DNA of 14,202 nt from a bacterium (lineage in GTDB: Bacteria; DYJV01; JALVYZ01), in assembly GCA_027037705.1 (NCBI GenBank), contig JALVYZ010000119.1:1-14202 (forward strand), given 5' to 3'. A model generated the notes under the pieces. It was not told where the DNA came from and searched no databases. It saw only the letters and a list, made by a program, of their open reading frames with translations. Of this stretch, positions 1-6,738 are shown in pieces. The position numbers were made by a program, and so were the translations under genes. The stretch's first letter is position 1, and every line of letters begins with the position of its first letter.

Positions 1-1860
1 AAAAAAGCATAATAAAAATATTGCTAAAATATATATTATATACCAATAAATTTTTCCGTTCATTAAAACTCGTGCAGTCAATTTCCCAAAATAAAGAGAT
101 AATCTTTTAAAGAATCCATATGGATAAGTTAAAATATCTGAAACTTCTATAATATAGTTGCCCCCAATAATCCTTTCTTTTGTTCTGTACACTTTTTCTA
201 AAATATGTTCTAAAATATATGAAAAAGCATGTGCAGTAAAATATTCTTCCTCTTTCAAAGGAAGCGCTCCATTAAAAGAATTTACTTTTCTTACCTTTCT
301 TTTTGTCATAGCATAAATTGAAAATGGAGCTAAAAAAAGTACACCTATTACTATAAATAAAAATGTTGGAGAAATTACTCCAAAAATAGGTTTTCCAGAC
401 ATAATTAAAAATGGTTTTGGGACTCCAAGGACACCACCAAGCATATAAGAATATCCAAACATTTTAAAGAGAACTGGAGCAAATATACCAGCACCTATTA
501 CAAAAATAATTAAAAAAATTTCTGAAAATTTCATTAATGTTTGTTTTAATTCTTTAATTTTAATATTATGATGATAGCCAAGTGAAGTATAGCCAATTAG
601 TTTTACCATTGCAAAACCTGTTAAACCAATCCCAAGCGCAATTAAAACTCCAATAAAAGTTCCAAAAAATCTATAAAAATTACCTGCGAATTTAAATGAC
701 TGGAAAATTGACTCTAAAATCATCCATTCTCCAACATAACCAATTAATGGTGGAAAGGCACTTAATGACAAACCAGCAACTAATATTCCAATAGCAGGAA
801 TTTTTCCAACACCCTTCCACACACCTCTTACTTCATCAATTATATGTGCACCATAAGCTTCTTTTGCATGACCTATTGAAATAAAAAGTAGTGATTTTGC
901 AAGTAAATGTCCAAATGCAACAATTAATCCTGCTGCAAAAGCAAAATTTGCCAAATAATGATCTTTTGTTAGAAAAGAAAATGAAATTGCACTTAATATT
1001 AATCCATTATTTTCAACTGTTGAATAGGCTGGTAAAATTTTTAATCCTCCAGTTGCGACAGCTTGCAATGCTCCCCAAAATGCAGATAGTCCACCAAGAG
1101 CTAAAAGAACTACATAAAATTCATTTAAAGGGATATTATAAATTTTTACAACTCTAATAATTCCATATACCCCCATTAAAGTCATTGGAGCACTTAATAT
1201 TGCGCAAACATTTGTAGGAGCTTTATCATAAACATTTTTCATCCATGTATGAAATGGAACTATATCCATTTTTATAAAAAACCCAATTGTTGTGAGTATT
1301 AGGAATAGAGGCTTGCTGTATTTTATTGAAGCAAAACTTATTGAATCTGTTGAAAGGTAAAGAGAAGCAAATCCAATTATTATTAAAACACTTGATAATT
1401 CCCCAAAAGCAAGAAAAGAAAATGCATTTCGATATTTAACCTCTTTTTCTGCTAAAATCATTAAAAATGAGAAAATTGTCATTAATTCCCAGCCTGAAAG
1501 AAATGTAATACCATCATGCGCAATTAAAACTAACAACATTCCTAAAAATATTAAATTTATTATAGATTCTGAAGATTTTCCATGATTTCTTCCATAATTA
1601 ACTGAAAAAATAGATATAGCAAACCAGCTAATTGAGGCAAATATTAAAAAAATAGATGTTAAATGGTCAACTTTTCCAATTAAATTTATATTATCAACTA
1701 AATGAATATAAAAAAGATTATAAGATTGTTTTAACCCACTTACTCCACCTAAGAATGAAAATATTGAAGCAATTGCAGATATCAAATACCCGCCTTTTCC
1801 TCTTGTTGATATGATAAAACCTGCTAAAAATAGTAAAATTGCAATAAAAATAAAAATCAT
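1..1860 (-). CDS. HyfB/NuoL-like antiporter subunit of an Ehr-type complex (3' end cut by window edge)
   Basis: I translated this frame codon by codon from ATG at 1860-1858 to position 1: 620 codons without a stop, so the gene is open at the left edge. It is a very hydrophobic multi-pass protein of the NuoL/HyfB/MrpA-D ion-channel family. Family marks seen: GWELMTIFSF (Glu125), the FIKMDIVPFHTWM segment (Lys198, His204), AYSTVENNG (279-286), HLLAKSLLF (His318, Lys322) and FPPLIGYVGEW (Glu378). These Glu/Lys residues line the proton or Na+ path in the family. Residues 521-600 form a polar stretch, followed by a last hydrophobic segment (604-620), so little is probably missing; E. coli HyfB is about 670 residues. 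It starts 2 bp after the small-subunit gene with AGAGG as ribosome site. The family is certain; HyfB type is inferred from length and context. Confidence 0.93.
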   Translation of the reverse strand, partial: MIFIFIAILLFLAGFIISTRGKGGYLISAIASIFSFLGGVSGLKQSYNLFYIHLVDNINLIGKVDHLTSIFLIFASISWFAISIFSVNYGRNHGKSSESIINLIFLGMLLVLIAHDGITFLSGWELMTIFSFLMILAEKEVKYRNAFSFLAFGELSSVLIIIGFASLYLSTDSISFASIKYSKPLFLILTTIGFFIKMDIVPFHTWMKNVYDKAPTNVCAILSAPMTLMGVYGIIRVVKIYNIPLNEFYVVLLALGGLSAFWGALQAVATGGLKILPAYSTVENNGLILSAISFSFLTKDHYLANFAFAAGLIVAFGHLLAKSLLFISIGHAKEAYGAHIIDEVRGVWKGVGKIPAIGILVAGLSLSAFPPLIGYVGEWMILESIFQSFKFAGNFYRFFGTFIGVLIALGIGLTGFAMVKLIGYTSLGYHHNIKIKELKQTLMKFSEIFLIIFVIGAGIFAPVLFKMFGYSYMLGGVLGVPKPFLIMSGKPIFGVISPTFLFIVIGVLFLAPFSIYAMTKRKVRKVNSFNGALPLKEEEYFTAHAFSYILEHILEKVYRTKERIIGGNYIIEVSDILTYPYGFFKRLSLYFGKLTARVLMNGKIYWYIIYILAIFLLCFF

Positions 1861-1862
1861 TT

Positions 1863-2327
1863 TTAACCTCTATTCATTTGTGTCAATAATATACTTAAAA
1901 TCTCGTCTGGTGATAAATTTTTATCCACTTTAGCAATAACATTTGGAATTTCTATTTCATTAATTTTATTATCAATAGAATTTTCTTCATTTATAATTAT
2001 TACCCCAAAGTCTCCTGGCATTTGATTTATTGTCTCTAAAAGAGGTTGTTTCATTTTCTCATTTACAGGTCCAAGAACAATTAAAATATCTGCATGTCTT
2101 GGAGTTTCTGTAAAAAAAATACCAAATCTGTGAATATTGTATTGTGGAGATTTCAATGCTTTAATAGTAAAATTTAACAAGTTTGAATTTCCAACATCAA
2201 TTACAAAAATATGAAGAGATTTTTTAAAAACTTTATCTTTTAAAGAATATTTAATTTCTCCTTTAAAATCATAATCTTTTTTTTCTGTAAAATAATTTTT
2301 AATTCCAACTAATGGCCACCATTTCAT
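1863..2327 (-). CDS. Cysteine-free NuoB/HyfI (hydrogenase small subunit)-like protein of an Ehr-type complex
   Basis: This 154-residue soluble subunit corresponds to NuoB/HycG/HyfI, which normally carries the [4Fe-4S] cluster next to the catalytic subunit. Backbone matches are clear: SLHIFVID (37-44), SPQY..RFGI (60-70), PRHADILIVLGPV (76-88), a PGDFGVIIIN segment and a C-terminal SPDEIL (139-144). The ligands are gone: the usual D-x-G-S-C-N-G-C-E segment reads D-V-G-N-S-N-L-L-N (44-52), so two Cys became Ser48 and Leu51, and the positions of the third and fourth Cys also lack cysteine. There is no Cys in the whole protein. It is shorter than HyfI (252 residues). It lies 6 bp after the large-subunit gene and 2 bp before the HyfB-like gene. 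The fold is inferred from motifs; a structural role in the complex is likely. Confidence 0.9.
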   Translation of the reverse strand: MKWWPLVGIKNYFTEKKDYDFKGEIKYSLKDKVFKKSLHIFVIDVGNSNLLNFTIKALKSPQYNIHRFGIFFTETPRHADILIVLGPVNEKMKQPLLETINQMPGDFGVIIINEENSIDNKINEIEIPNVIAKVDKNLSPDEILSILLTQMNRG

Positions 2328-2333
2328 AATTTT

Positions 2334-3563
2334 CTACCTCGCAGCATCGGCAAAATTTACTCCAAATGATTCCACTGTAAATACAAAATCTGTAAAAATT
2401 TGACCAACAAGCGAATCTGCTATTGCTTTAAAACCAAAAGTTGATGGAGTTACTATGTAACAATAATCAATTAATCCATTTTTTATGGCAATAAAATAGC
2501 AAATGGTACCAGATGGTGATTCAACAGCAGCAACTTCCTCTCCATCTTTTATTTTATATTCATTTTTTTCACTATCATTGAAATCTTTTATTTTTTGTAA
2601 CTTCTCTTTAATAATATTTATTGATATAAAAATTTCTTCAGCCCGCACTTCCATTCTTGCTAAAGCATCTCCTTCTTCTTTAACAGGAATGTTTGTTAGA
2701 TTGTAATCATTATCAAATTCTCTTAAATCTTCTCTAAAGTTCGATGCCCTTAAAGATGGACCTGTTAAACCAATTTCAAGAGCCTTTTCTGTTGTTATAA
2801 TACCTGTATTATGAAGTCTGTCCAAATAGTTACCACTCTCAAGGCTCTTTTCATATAAATATTTAAATCTTTCCTCCAACTCAGATAATTTATCAATTAT
2901 TTTAACTATTTCTTCTTTGTTCAAATATTTTGAGATCCCGCCAATTTTATTAAAACCAATTAAATGTCTTGAGCCTGAGAAAATTTTATTAACTCTTAAA
3001 GATTCTTCAAAAAGATATTGCATATGTGAAGTATAAACTTTTTGGGCTGCTCCTTTAGCTAATTCTGCTATTACATAAAAATGATTGTAAATCCTCTCAA
3101 GTTCAAGTCCAACTATTCTAAAATATTTTATGACTTCTGGAAGCTTTATTTGTAAAATTTTCTCAATAGTTTTACAATAAGCAAGAGAATGGGAAAATGC
3201 AAAATTACCACACACTGCATTAGCTAATTTTAATCCATCTTCAATAGATTTTCCTTTTAATTTATCTTCAATGTATCTTCTTTTATAACTTACATCTATT
3301 TGAACACCTAAAATTTTTTCTCCATTTGTAAAAATATTATAAATTCCTGCTTCTGCAACCCCACCTGTTACAGGTCCATATCTAAAATTGAAAACTCCTT
3401 CTCCTGTAATTTTCTGATTTCCAATAATTGTGTTTCTATTATTTATTAAATCATAATTTTTTGGTTTAACATAATTTTCACCTGAAACTACAGCTATAGT
3501 TCCATTTTCCTGAAAAATAAACTTTTCTCCATTATAATTAAAAGCACCTAAAAGCTTTTTCAT
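2334..3563 (-). CDS. NuoD/NiFe-hydrogenase large-subunit-like protein lacking the NiFe site (Ehr-type)
   Basis: This 409-residue protein matches the 49-kDa/NuoD and HycE/HyfG family: FRYGPVTGGVAEA (60-72), SYKRRYIEDKLKG (92-104), AVCGNFAFSHSLAYC (116-130), then RASNFREDLRE (272-282) and EGDALARMEVRAEE (297-310). Catalytic NiFe hydrogenases have CxxC near the N-terminus and DPCxxC near the C-terminus. Here the first reads C118-G-N-F121 and the second S-F-G-V-N-F-A-D-A-A-R (399-409), so three of four cysteines are gone and the chain stops at the arginine. It is shorter than E. coli HyfG (555) because the fused NuoC-like N-terminal domain is largely absent. It is best described as the large subunit of an energy-converting-hydrogenase-related complex, not a hydrogenase. 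The gene starts 10 bp after the HyfF-like gene. Its substrate, if any, is unknown. Confidence 0.92.
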   Translation of the reverse strand: MKKLLGAFNYNGEKFIFQENGTIAVVSGENYVKPKNYDLINNRNTIIGNQKITGEGVFNFRYGPVTGGVAEAGIYNIFTNGEKILGVQIDVSYKRRYIEDKLKGKSIEDGLKLANAVCGNFAFSHSLAYCKTIEKILQIKLPEVIKYFRIVGLELERIYNHFYVIAELAKGAAQKVYTSHMQYLFEESLRVNKIFSGSRHLIGFNKIGGISKYLNKEEIVKIIDKLSELEERFKYLYEKSLESGNYLDRLHNTGIITTEKALEIGLTGPSLRASNFREDLREFDNDYNLTNIPVKEEGDALARMEVRAEEIFISINIIKEKLQKIKDFNDSEKNEYKIKDGEEVAAVESPSGTICYFIAIKNGLIDYCYIVTPSTFGFKAIADSLVGQIFTDFVFTVESFGVNFADAAR

Positions 3564-3573
3564 CCCTACTCTC

Positions 3574-4923
3574 TTAGATAAAAAATTTTATATAAAAAAT
3601 TGTTCCAAAAGCTAAAATTACATTAATTAAAGGGATATAATTTACAAGTGATTTTCTCTCTTTAATATCTTTTTCTTTTTCCGTAAAAATCATTAATCCT
3701 GTATAATAATTTGCTGAAATAAATGCTATTGCAATAAATACTCCTAAAATTAATGCCAAAACCCAACCATGAATAGATATTAATTTTGAAAAAATCATAA
3801 TTTCTCCAAAAAATGTAGCAAATGGTGGAGCTCCCGTTGCAGCTAAAACTGCAAAGAATAGACAATAAGCTGTAAAAGGCATTTTTTTAATAAGACCCTT
3901 TACATTTTTTATTTTTGTATCATTAAATCTAATTAAGATATTTCCTGTTAAATAAAAAACAGCTGATTTTGCAAATGCATGTGCCACAATAATAATCAAT
4001 GCCCCTGTTAAAGCCCTGCCACCAAGAGCTATACCAATTAAAACAATTCCCATATTTTCCATTGATGAATAAGCGTACAATCTTTTGTAAAACTTCTGAA
4101 CAGTCATTAAAAGAGAAGATACAATCACTGTTAGAAATCCAAGTACAAACATAAAATTTCTAATTTCATCAGAATAATGAAGATGACTTACTCTATAAAC
4201 ACCATACAATGCAACAGGGAGTAAAACACCAGAAAAAATCGCACTGACTGGAGATGGAGCTTTCCCATGCACATCTGGAAGCCATGTGTGCATTGGGAAT
4301 ATACCTGCTTTTGTCCCATATCCGACAATTGCCAGCAAACTCCCTATAACAATAATTTTATCACCCACAGCACTAAAATTTGCCTGAACTATATTTAAAG
4401 AATGTAACTCACCATAGATAAAAATTGTTCCAAGAAGTGATATTATCAATCCACATGAGACAATTAAAATATATCGCCAAGTAGCTTCAATTGAGTCTTT
4501 TTTTCCTTCAATTGCAATAAGAAGAGCACTTGTAATTGTGGTTGCTTCAATTCCTACCCATAATAATCCTAAATTATTCACCATAACAGAAAAAAACATT
4601 GTAAAAGCAAATAGATTTATCCAAACAAAGTAATGGTTCTTATGAAATAACGGATTTTTTATATATTTCACATAACTAATTGAATATATAACAGTTGCAG
4701 CATAAATAGAGGCAACTGTAAAAATCATTAATTTAGAAATATTATCAATAAACAAATAGTTAGAATGAAAATCAGGATTTTTTAAAATTACAAGCGCAGC
4801 TACCAATACATACAAAGAAATTGCCGCTGATATAAATTCAGCAATACCTTTCTGTTTTAAAATTGAAATTAATCCTGCTATCAGTGTCAAAATTAATGGA
4901 GAATAATAAATTAAATTTTGCAT
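3574..4923 (-). CDS. HyfF/NuoN-type antiporter-like membrane subunit
   Basis: This is a 449-residue multi-pass membrane protein of the Proton_antipo_M family (HyfF/HycC/NuoL-M-N/MrpD). Seen: LLWVGIEATTITSALL (Glu126), GYGTKAGIFPMHTWLPDVHGKAPSP (from 201; Lys205, His212), AYSSMENMG (284-292), HAFAKSAVFYLTGN (Lys319) and GAPPFATFFGEIMIF (Glu374). The charged residues of the ion channel are therefore present. It is somewhat shorter than E. coli HyfF (526). It begins 1 bp after the HyfE-like stop with an AAAGGA ribosome site, so it is probably translationally coupled. With the HyfB-like subunit, the complex has at least two antiporter modules. H+ versus Na+ use cannot be read from the sequence. 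Confidence 0.93.
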   Translation of the reverse strand: MQNLIYYSPLILTLIAGLISILKQKGIAEFISAAISLYVLVAALVILKNPDFHSNYLFIDNISKLMIFTVASIYAATVIYSISYVKYIKNPLFHKNHYFVWINLFAFTMFFSVMVNNLGLLWVGIEATTITSALLIAIEGKKDSIEATWRYILIVSCGLIISLLGTIFIYGELHSLNIVQANFSAVGDKIIVIGSLLAIVGYGTKAGIFPMHTWLPDVHGKAPSPVSAIFSGVLLPVALYGVYRVSHLHYSDEIRNFMFVLGFLTVIVSSLLMTVQKFYKRLYAYSSMENMGIVLIGIALGGRALTGALIIIVAHAFAKSAVFYLTGNILIRFNDTKIKNVKGLIKKMPFTAYCLFFAVLAATGAPPFATFFGEIMIFSKLISIHGWVLALILGVFIAIAFISANYYTGLMIFTEKEKDIKERKSLVNYIPLINVILAFGTIFYIKFFI

Positions 4924-4924
4924 T

Positions 4925-5569
4925 TTATCCTTTTAACTCCTCAATATCTTCCAATTCTTCTGGAACATAATTTTCTCTCAACCTATTAACTATTTCACTA
5001 ATCATAACAATTCCTATTAAATCTAAAACTATACCTGCCTCAAAAATCAGTGGTAATCCTGGAAATAATTTTGCTCCAAACAAGAGAACACCATTTTCCA
5101 TAATCATATACCCTATTAATTGTACAAATGTATTTCTTTTTGAGATTATTAAAAATAGTCCTTGCAATATAATTGCAATTGGAAGTGCTCCACTTCTAAT
5201 TTTTAAAAAGTCATAAAGAGTAAATGTATAAACAATATAACCTAATATAACAACCAAAATTGAGCATATTATTGCTGAAGCAGTCCCCATTATTGGATAT
5301 ATCTCTCTTTCACGCCAATGGTCTTTTGAGAGTCTTACAATCATAAACCTTGGGATAAATACAACTCTAACAATAATTGTTAATATAGCTATCAAATATA
5401 GAGTTTTTTCACCTTTCTCATATCCCAATAACAAAAGGAAAAAAGCCAAAATTAATGAATTTATTGAGAAAGTAATAATGTTTTTCTTAATATAAACCTG
5501 CCATTGAATAAAAACATTTAATAAAATCATTAAGCATGCAGTTAATAAAAATATTTTTTCAACATCCAT
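4925..5569 (-). CDS. HyfE-like membrane subunit
   Basis: This 214-residue protein is close in length to E. coli HyfE (216). Six or so hydrophobic segments are visible. The second half holds GYMIMENGVLLFG (153-165; Glu158), the NuoK/MrpC-like hallmark helix of HyfE, and a further acidic residue at Glu177. The N-terminal half has a basic loop (RFMIVRLSKDHWRERE, 74-89) and the C-terminus is acidic (PEELEDIEELKG). Its ATG shares one base with the stop of the HyfC-like gene (TAATG), which indicates translational coupling. HyfE-type subunits join the NuoH-like heel to the antiporters in group 4 hydrogenases and formate hydrogenlyase. The assignment rests on motif, length and neighbours. Confidence 0.88.
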   Translation of the reverse strand: MDVEKIFLLTACLMILLNVFIQWQVYIKKNIITFSINSLILAFFLLLLGYEKGEKTLYLIAILTIIVRVVFIPRFMIVRLSKDHWREREIYPIMGTASAIICSILVVILGYIVYTFTLYDFLKIRSGALPIAIILQGLFLIISKRNTFVQLIGYMIMENGVLLFGAKLFPGLPLIFEAGIVLDLIGIVMISEIVNRLRENYVPEELEDIEELKG

Positions 5570-6522
5570 TATATAATCCCTTTAGTTGTATAAATTGCTA
5601 TAATACCCAATAATGTAAGCACAAAAATCACTGCCATATAATCAAATATTTTATAAAGCCTATATTTTGAAATAGATTCTTCAAACAATGCAATAATTAT
5701 TATAAGAAATACCATTTTTAGAAAATGGATTATTGAATAAACTAAAACATATCCAAAACTTGCTCCTTCCATTGGGACCCAAAAAGGCAAAGCAAATACA
5801 TTTAAAAATACACTCATCAATAAAAAATGTTTTATATAACTTCCCCATTTATATATAGCAAGCTCTGGTCCTGAATATTCAATCTCCATTGCCTGATCAA
5901 TCATTCCAAATTCAGCCTGAGTTTTTGATTCTATTGGCAATTTCCCTGTTTCAATTATTATTATCATTCCAAATGCTGATGTTATAAATAAGTGGACGAG
6001 AGAAAAGTACCATGAATCTGAAGTTTGAAAGATATTATTTATTACATAAGGATTATTTGTATTTGAAATAATTCCACATAATATAAAAATTAAAACTACC
6101 ATAGGATCAGCCAATGCTCCAACGCTTGCAGCTCTTGCTGTCCCAAGATGAGCATAATTGTTTCTACTATCTAATGCGGTAATTTTCTTAATTAAAGATG
6201 CTGCTCCAAAAATTAAACCTCCACCAATAAAATCAGCAGTAGGACCAAATGTTAATGGGAATCCTGTTATTATTGGAAGGATAATTATTAGAAGCATATA
6301 AAGTGAAAAATTTAAATATGGTCCAATTCTAAAAAGAGGAGATGCAACTTTAGGGACAAGGCTCTCTTTTTTCAATAATTTAAATAAATCGTAATAAGGC
6401 TGGAATACAGAAGGACCTTGTTTAGATTCTATTCTTTCTTTAATTTTTGCTAATATACCAGCAATTAATGGCGATAATAAAATTACATAAACAAGTTGTA
6501 GAATTGAATATATTAGAAGCAA
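5569..6522 (-). CDS. HyfC/HycD/NuoH-like membrane subunit, first gene of the Ehr-type operon
   Basis: This 317-residue protein has the length of HyfC (about 315) and about eight transmembrane segments. The NuoH signatures are present: ERIESKQGPSVFQPYYDLFKLLKKE (29-53), SRNNYAHLGTARAA (119-132) and ETGKLPIES...AEFGMIDQAMEIEYSGPELA (191-222), with the conserved acidic residues (Glu191, Glu198, Glu214, Glu220) that link the redox arm to the membrane arm. In this family it anchors the NuoB- and NuoD-like subunits to the membrane. The start is TTG (6522-6520): AAGGAG sits 6 nt upstream and there is no better in-frame ATG near it. The ribosome site lies inside a strong hairpin (6529-6563), so initiation on this gene is probably regulated and would control the whole operon through coupling. 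Confidence 0.92.
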   Translation of the reverse strand: MLLIYSILQLVYVILLSPLIAGILAKIKERIESKQGPSVFQPYYDLFKLLKKESLVPKVASPLFRIGPYLNFSLYMLLIIILPIITGFPLTFGPTADFIGGGLIFGAASLIKKITALDSRNNYAHLGTARAASVGALADPMVVLIFILCGIISNTNNPYVINNIFQTSDSWYFSLVHLFITSAFGMIIIIETGKLPIESKTQAEFGMIDQAMEIEYSGPELAIYKWGSYIKHFLLMSVFLNVFALPFWVPMEGASFGYVLVYSIIHFLKMVFLIIIIALFEESISKYRLYKIFDYMAVIFVLTLLGIIAIYTTKGII

Positions 6523-6528
6523 GAAAAA

Positions 6529-6563
6529 CTCCTTGTCTAAGTTTCAAAAAACTTAAACAGGAG
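6529..6563 (-). terminator. Leader hairpin that sequesters the ribosome site and resembles an intrinsic terminator
   Basis: On the minus strand, CTCCTGTTTAAGTTT (6563-6549) pairs with AAACTTAGACAAGGAG (6544-6529) around a TTTG loop. This gives 15 pairs with one bulged A and one G-T wobble. The closing CTCC/GGAG helix contains the Shine-Dalgarno AAGGAG (6534-6529) of the HyfC-like gene, and TTTTT (6528-6524) follows at once. The same hairpin could therefore block translation, end transcription, or both. It lies directly downstream of the foldable leader 6563-6627, which can take away its 5' strand. The pairing is seen in the sequence; the regulatory effect is inferred. Confidence 0.72.
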
Positions 6564-6627
6564 CTATTGTCTCACTAAATGTGAGAGGTTAAAGGTGAGC
6601 TCCACCACCTCAAATTATTGAGATAGC
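6563..6627 (-). promoter_or_regulatory. Structured 5' leader, candidate riboswitch of unknown class
   Basis: Read on the minus strand from the likely transcript start. A closing stem GCTAT (6627-6623) / ATAGC (6567-6563) encloses three hairpins: CTCAA-TAAT-TTGAG (6622-6609), GGTG-GAGCT-CACC (6606-6594) and TCTCAC-ATTTA-GTGAGA (6586-6570). Together they can form a four-way junction. Alternatives exist: GAGGT (6611-6607) with ACCTC (6589-6585), and GGAGCT (6603-6598) with AGCTCC (6565-6560). The last pairing would break the closing stem and pull the CTCC strand out of the downstream hairpin, freeing the ribosome site. That is how riboswitch expression platforms work. I could not match conserved cores of classes I know (TPP, SAM-I, cobalamin, glycine, c-di-GMP, fluoride, preQ1, guanidine). 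A protein-bound leader is the main alternative. Confidence 0.55.
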
Positions 6628-6631
6628 GACT

Positions 6632-6660
6632 ATCATATAAAGTTTTTTATGTCAACTCAA
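6632..6660 (-). promoter_or_regulatory. Sigma70-type promoter of the Ehr-type operon
   Basis: On the minus strand, TTGAGT (6660-6655) and TATGAT (6637-6632) are separated by exactly 17 bp. The predicted transcript start is about 6627-6625, at the G that begins the closing stem of the leader. An overlapping TTGACA (6655-6650) is a better -35 hexamer but only 12 bp from TATGAT. The site lies in the 216-bp gap after the preceding gene (stop at 6739), so the complex has its own promoter. The prediction rests on consensus only. Confidence 0.6.
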
Positions 6661-6738
6661 TTTTATTTTAATCTTTTTTTATGTATTTTTAAAATTCTGG
6701 TGCAGTTTTATTAGTATTTTCTGTAAATCAATTTCCTT

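Noticed and set aside
891-1157. Plus-strand open frame of 88 codons
   Set aside because: It lies inside the HyfB-like gene on the other strand; the product is low-complexity Leu/Gln/Lys with no ribosome site or motif.
2503-2706. Plus-strand open frame of 67 codons
   Set aside because: Antisense shadow of the large-subunit gene, whose motifs are clear.
3662-3865. Minus-strand open frame of 67 codons
   Set aside because: Out-of-frame shadow within the HyfF-like gene.
2334-6522. Active group 4 NiFe hydrogenase or formate hydrogenlyase
   Set aside because: Three of four Ni-binding cysteines and all small-subunit cysteines are absent.
6563-6627. tRNA or a known riboswitch such as SAM-I, TPP or fluoride
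   Set aside because: No T-loop or anticodon arm layout, and none of the conserved core sequences of those classes that I know is present.
6637-6655. TTGACA (6655-6650) as the -35 of the Ehr operon promoter
   Set aside because: It is only 12 bp from TATGAT; the overlapping TTGAGT gives the correct 17-bp spacing.
6661-6738. Terminator after the CgeB-type gene
   Set aside because: Only AT-rich sequence with no convincing GC-paired stem; nothing else supportable is seen there.
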